DNA from: Trueperaceae bacterium
GTDB taxonomy: Bacteria > Deinococcota > Deinococci > Deinococcales > Trueperaceae
Assembly (NCBI GenBank): GCA_007128755.1
Contig: SKWV01000450.1
Location: 1 to 6,107, forward strand
Length of the DNA stretch: 6,107 nucleotides
Direction: 5' to 3'
Of this stretch, positions 4,070 through 6,107 are shown in pieces (within the stretch, counting starts at the first letter, position 1; every line of letters starts with the position of its first letter). The notes below the pieces were generated by a model. It was given only the letters and a program-made list of their open reading frames with translations, was not told where the DNA came from and did not search any database. A program made the position numbers and the translations under genes.

Positions 4070-6040
4070 ATGTCGCCCGGCCAGACGAACGTGAACGTTG
4101 ACGCCATCGCCCGCGAGGAGGAGACGCCTCCTCCTCGCCCCGTCGAGCCGCGCCCCTGGTGGACGCGGCTCGAACTCGCTCTCACGGGCCTGGTGCGCGT
4201 CGTCACGGCGTCGCTGCTGCTCGGCATCGTCGTCGTGATCGCCTGGCAGGTGACGGCGCGCTACATCCCCGACATCCGCGTGCCGCGCTGGACGGAGGAG
4301 ATCAGCCTGATCATGATGGTCTGGCTGGCGATGCTGGGCTCGGGCCTCGCGGTCCGTGCCGGCGAGCACCTCTCCGTCGACGTGCTCACGCGGCAGTTGC
4401 CCAGGCGCGCGCAGCTGTGGCTGGAGCGGCTCGTGTGGCTCGCGGTGGCCGCCTTCGGCGCCTACCTCGTCTTCTACGGCTTCGAGCTCTCGCAGCGCAC
4501 GATGCTGCAGACGTTCTCGGCCACGCGGCTGCCCGTCGGCTGGATGTACCTGGGCATCCCCTTCGGCGGGGCGCTCGTCGCCTTCTACGCGCTCCGGAAC
4601 GTGATCAGGCCGCCGGTCGCCGATCTGGACGTCGTCATCGAGACGGCGTCCGTGCGCGGCAACTGGACCGTGCGGATCGCCATCGGAGCGATCCTGCTCG
4701 CGCTCGCGCTCGGCGGGGTCGCCGTCTTCGGGCTCGACGTCCTGCTCGGCCCCGTGGGCGTGCTGCTCGGCGGCGTGGCGCTGCTGATGCTGCTCGGCGT
4801 GCCGATCGCCATGGCGCTCGGCATCGCCTGCCTGGCGACCGTCCTCGTGCTCGACCTGCCGCCGCTCATCGTGGCGCAGCGCATGGCCAACGGCGTCTCC
4901 TCGACGCCGCTGCTGGCCATCCCGTTCTTCATCCTGGCCGGCCTGATCATGGCGGAGGGCGGCATCGCCACGCGCCTCGTCGAGTTCGCCCGCGTGCTCG
5001 TCGGGCCCATCCGCGGCGGCCTGGCGATGGTCAACGTGGTCTCCTCGATGCTGTTCGGCGGGGCCTCGGGCTCCGCCGTCGCCGACGTGTCGGCCAACGG
5101 CAGCATCCTCATCCCCATGATGAAGAAGAAGGGTTACGACGCCGACTTCAGCGTCGGCGTCACCGTCGCGAGCTCCGTCCAGGGCATCATCATCCCGCCC
5201 AGTCACAACGCCGTGATCTACAGCCTGGCGGCTGGCGGGGTGTCGATCAGCGCCCTCTTCCTGGCCGGCTACGTGCCCGGGATCATGATCGGGCTCGCCC
5301 TGATGGTGGCCTGCTACGCCCTGGCGTTGCGCCGGGGCTACCCGTCCGACAGCCGTCCACCCCTCATGGAGTCGCTGCGCGTGTCGCTCGTGGCGATCCC
5401 CGGCCTGGCGGTCGGGCTCATCATCGTCGGCGGCATCGCCTTCGGCTGGTTCACCGCCACCGAGGCCGCCGCCATCGGCACCGTGGTCGCGTTCCTGGTG
5501 GCCACGCTCATCTACCGCGAGATGAGTCCGCGGCGCCTGTGGCTCGCGACCCTCCAGGCGGTCCGCACCATCTCGATCGTGATCTTCCTCATCGCGACCG
5601 CCAGCGCCTTCGCCTGGCTGATGGCCTACCTGCGCATCCCCTCGCTGCTGGCGAGCGGAATCCTCTCGGTGTCCGACAACCCCATCTTGTTGCTCGCCAT
5701 GATCAACCTGCTGCTCCTGATGCTCGGGGCGATCATGGACATGGCGCCCTTGATCCTCATCCTCACGCCCATCTTGCTCCCCATCGTCACGGCCGATCCG
5801 ATCAACATGAGCGCGGTGCACTTCGGCATCGTGATGCTGCTCAACCTCGGCCTGGGCCTCACGACCCCGCCGGTCGGCACGGCGCTCTTCGTCGGCTGTG
5901 CCATCGGCAAGATCAGGATCGAGCGCGCGAGCCGCGCCATGGTCTTCCTGTGGCCGCCGCTGCTCGTGGTCCTGATCCTGGTCACCTACTTCCCGTGGTT
6001 CGTCAACGTGCTGCCGAACCTGTTCGGGGTGCGGCAGTAG
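4070..6040 (+). CDS. dctQM: Fused TRAP transporter permease, small (DctQ) plus large (DctM) subunits
   Basis: A 656-residue inner-membrane protein that imports the DctP-bound substrate, normally with sodium. A cytosolic Pro/Glu-rich head (1-30) precedes a DctQ domain at about 33-180 with four predicted helices. This carries the family signature RYIPDIRVPRWTEEIS (64-79) and GLAVRAGEHLSVDVL (92-106). A linker (about 180-198) and one extra hydrophobic segment (about 201-222) lead into the DctM domain. DctM motifs are FFILAGLIMAEGG (286-298), GGASGSAVADVSANGSILIP (330-349), VQGIIIPPSHNAVIYS (370-385), TATEAAAIG (462-470), MDMAPLILILTPILLPI (556-572) and GLTTPPVG (596-603). The GASGSA and TTPP re-entrant segments correspond to sodium/substrate regions in known DctM structures. 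DctQ and DctM are often separate genes, and the fusion is a known variant. The extra segment between them fits the linking helix expected to keep both halves correctly oriented. No frame disruption is seen. Confidence 0.94.
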   Translation: MSPGQTNVNVDAIAREEETPPPRPVEPRPWWTRLELALTGLVRVVTASLLLGIVVVIAWQVTARYIPDIRVPRWTEEISLIMMVWLAMLGSGLAVRAGEHLSVDVLTRQLPRRAQLWLERLVWLAVAAFGAYLVFYGFELSQRTMLQTFSATRLPVGWMYLGIPFGGALVAFYALRNVIRPPVADLDVVIETASVRGNWTVRIAIGAILLALALGGVAVFGLDVLLGPVGVLLGGVALLMLLGVPIAMALGIACLATVLVLDLPPLIVAQRMANGVSSTPLLAIPFFILAGLIMAEGGIATRLVEFARVLVGPIRGGLAMVNVVSSMLFGGASGSAVADVSANGSILIPMMKKKGYDADFSVGVTVASSVQGIIIPPSHNAVIYSLAAGGVSISALFLAGYVPGIMIGLALMVACYALALRRGYPSDSRPPLMESLRVSLVAIPGLAVGLIIVGGIAFGWFTATEAAAIGTVVAFLVATLIYREMSPRRLWLATLQAVRTISIVIFLIATASAFAWLMAYLRIPSLLASGILSVSDNPILLLAMINLLLLMLGAIMDMAPLILILTPILLPIVTADPINMSAVHFGIVMLLNLGLGLTTPPVGTALFVGCAIGKIRIERASRAMVFLWPPLLVVLILVTYFPWFVNVLPNLFGVRQ

Positions 6041-6107
6041 CGCACAGCACCGCCCGCCGAAGCCCTCGCAGCGCGCTCCCGAGGTAGAGCTCGCCGGCGA
6101 GGTCGTC
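6041..6107. other. Short 3' flank of the TRAP operon, no assigned gene or terminator
   Basis: These 67 bp hold no start codon with an RBS on the plus strand and no hairpin with a T-tract, so no intrinsic terminator is visible. A perfect 12-bp palindrome, CTCGCCGGCGAG, sits at 6090-6101. On the minus strand one frame is open from the edge with mostly G/C third positions (reads DDLAGELYLGSALRGLRR) and would stop at 6003-6005 inside dctQM. It could be the tail of a convergent gene, but I do not recognise it and a second minus frame is open too. Confidence 0.3.

Noticed and set aside
4043..5821. Minus-strand open frame of 592 codons opposite dctQM
   Set aside because: The composition (Asp/Glu/His/Gln/Arg-rich) is that of antisense to a hydrophobic membrane protein; no domain is visible.
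4159..6087. Plus-strand open frame of 642 codons out of frame with dctQM
   Set aside because: Arg/Ala/His-rich shadow of the same DNA; the dctQM frame has clear TRAP motifs throughout.
6090..6101. Palindrome CTCGCCGGCGAG as a terminator of the TRAP operon
   Set aside because: No T-tract follows and there is no loop; such palindromes are frequent in this base composition.

Overview
This is a GC-rich bacterial segment, roughly 70 % GC by eye with strong G/C third codon positions. It holds two divergent gene groups around a 345-bp control region and looks like a compact hexuronate (galacturonate/glucuronate) uptake and catabolism locus. The promoters are of sigma-70 type, and the binding protein is a plain Sec-secreted protein without a lipobox. 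Together with the gene content this would fit a Deinococcota/Trueperaceae-like or similar high-GC organism. That placement is an inference and is weak, because there is no rRNA or phylogenetic marker in the window.

Minus strand, read from right to left: a LacI/GalR-family repressor with a GTG start (1731-2726), a UxaE-family tagaturonate/fructuronate 3-epimerase (174-1691), and the first 59 codons of a short-chain dehydrogenase (1-177), probably a fructuronate reductase. The gaps are 39 bp and then a 4-bp ATGA overlap, so these form one operon. It is read from a good promoter, TTGACG-17-TATACT, at 2807-2835.

Centre, 2727-3071: back-to-back promoters for the two groups. A 7+7 bp inverted repeat lies in the regulator leader and a tandem hexamer array of GGTAAC type lies in the transporter leader. 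Both contain variants of the same 12-bp, CG-centred motif (best form close to GTTACCGGTAAC). This is the most interesting non-coding signal in the window and probably marks the repressor's operators.

Plus strand: a TRAP-type periplasmic binding protein DctP (3072-4046), followed after 23 bp by a fused small-plus-large TRAP membrane protein DctQM (4070-6040). The last 67 bp hold no assignable gene.

Working model: the TRAP system imports a hexuronate or related sugar acid. UxaE interconverts D-tagaturonate and D-fructuronate, joining the galacturonate and glucuronate branches. The SDR reduces fructuronate to D-mannonate, and the LacI protein represses both operons until an inducer appears. Uronate isomerase, mannonate dehydratase and the KDG kinase/aldolase are not in the window. 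I see no RNA genes, mobile elements, CRISPR arrays or phage genes. The contents are recognisable families, and I do not claim an undescribed system.
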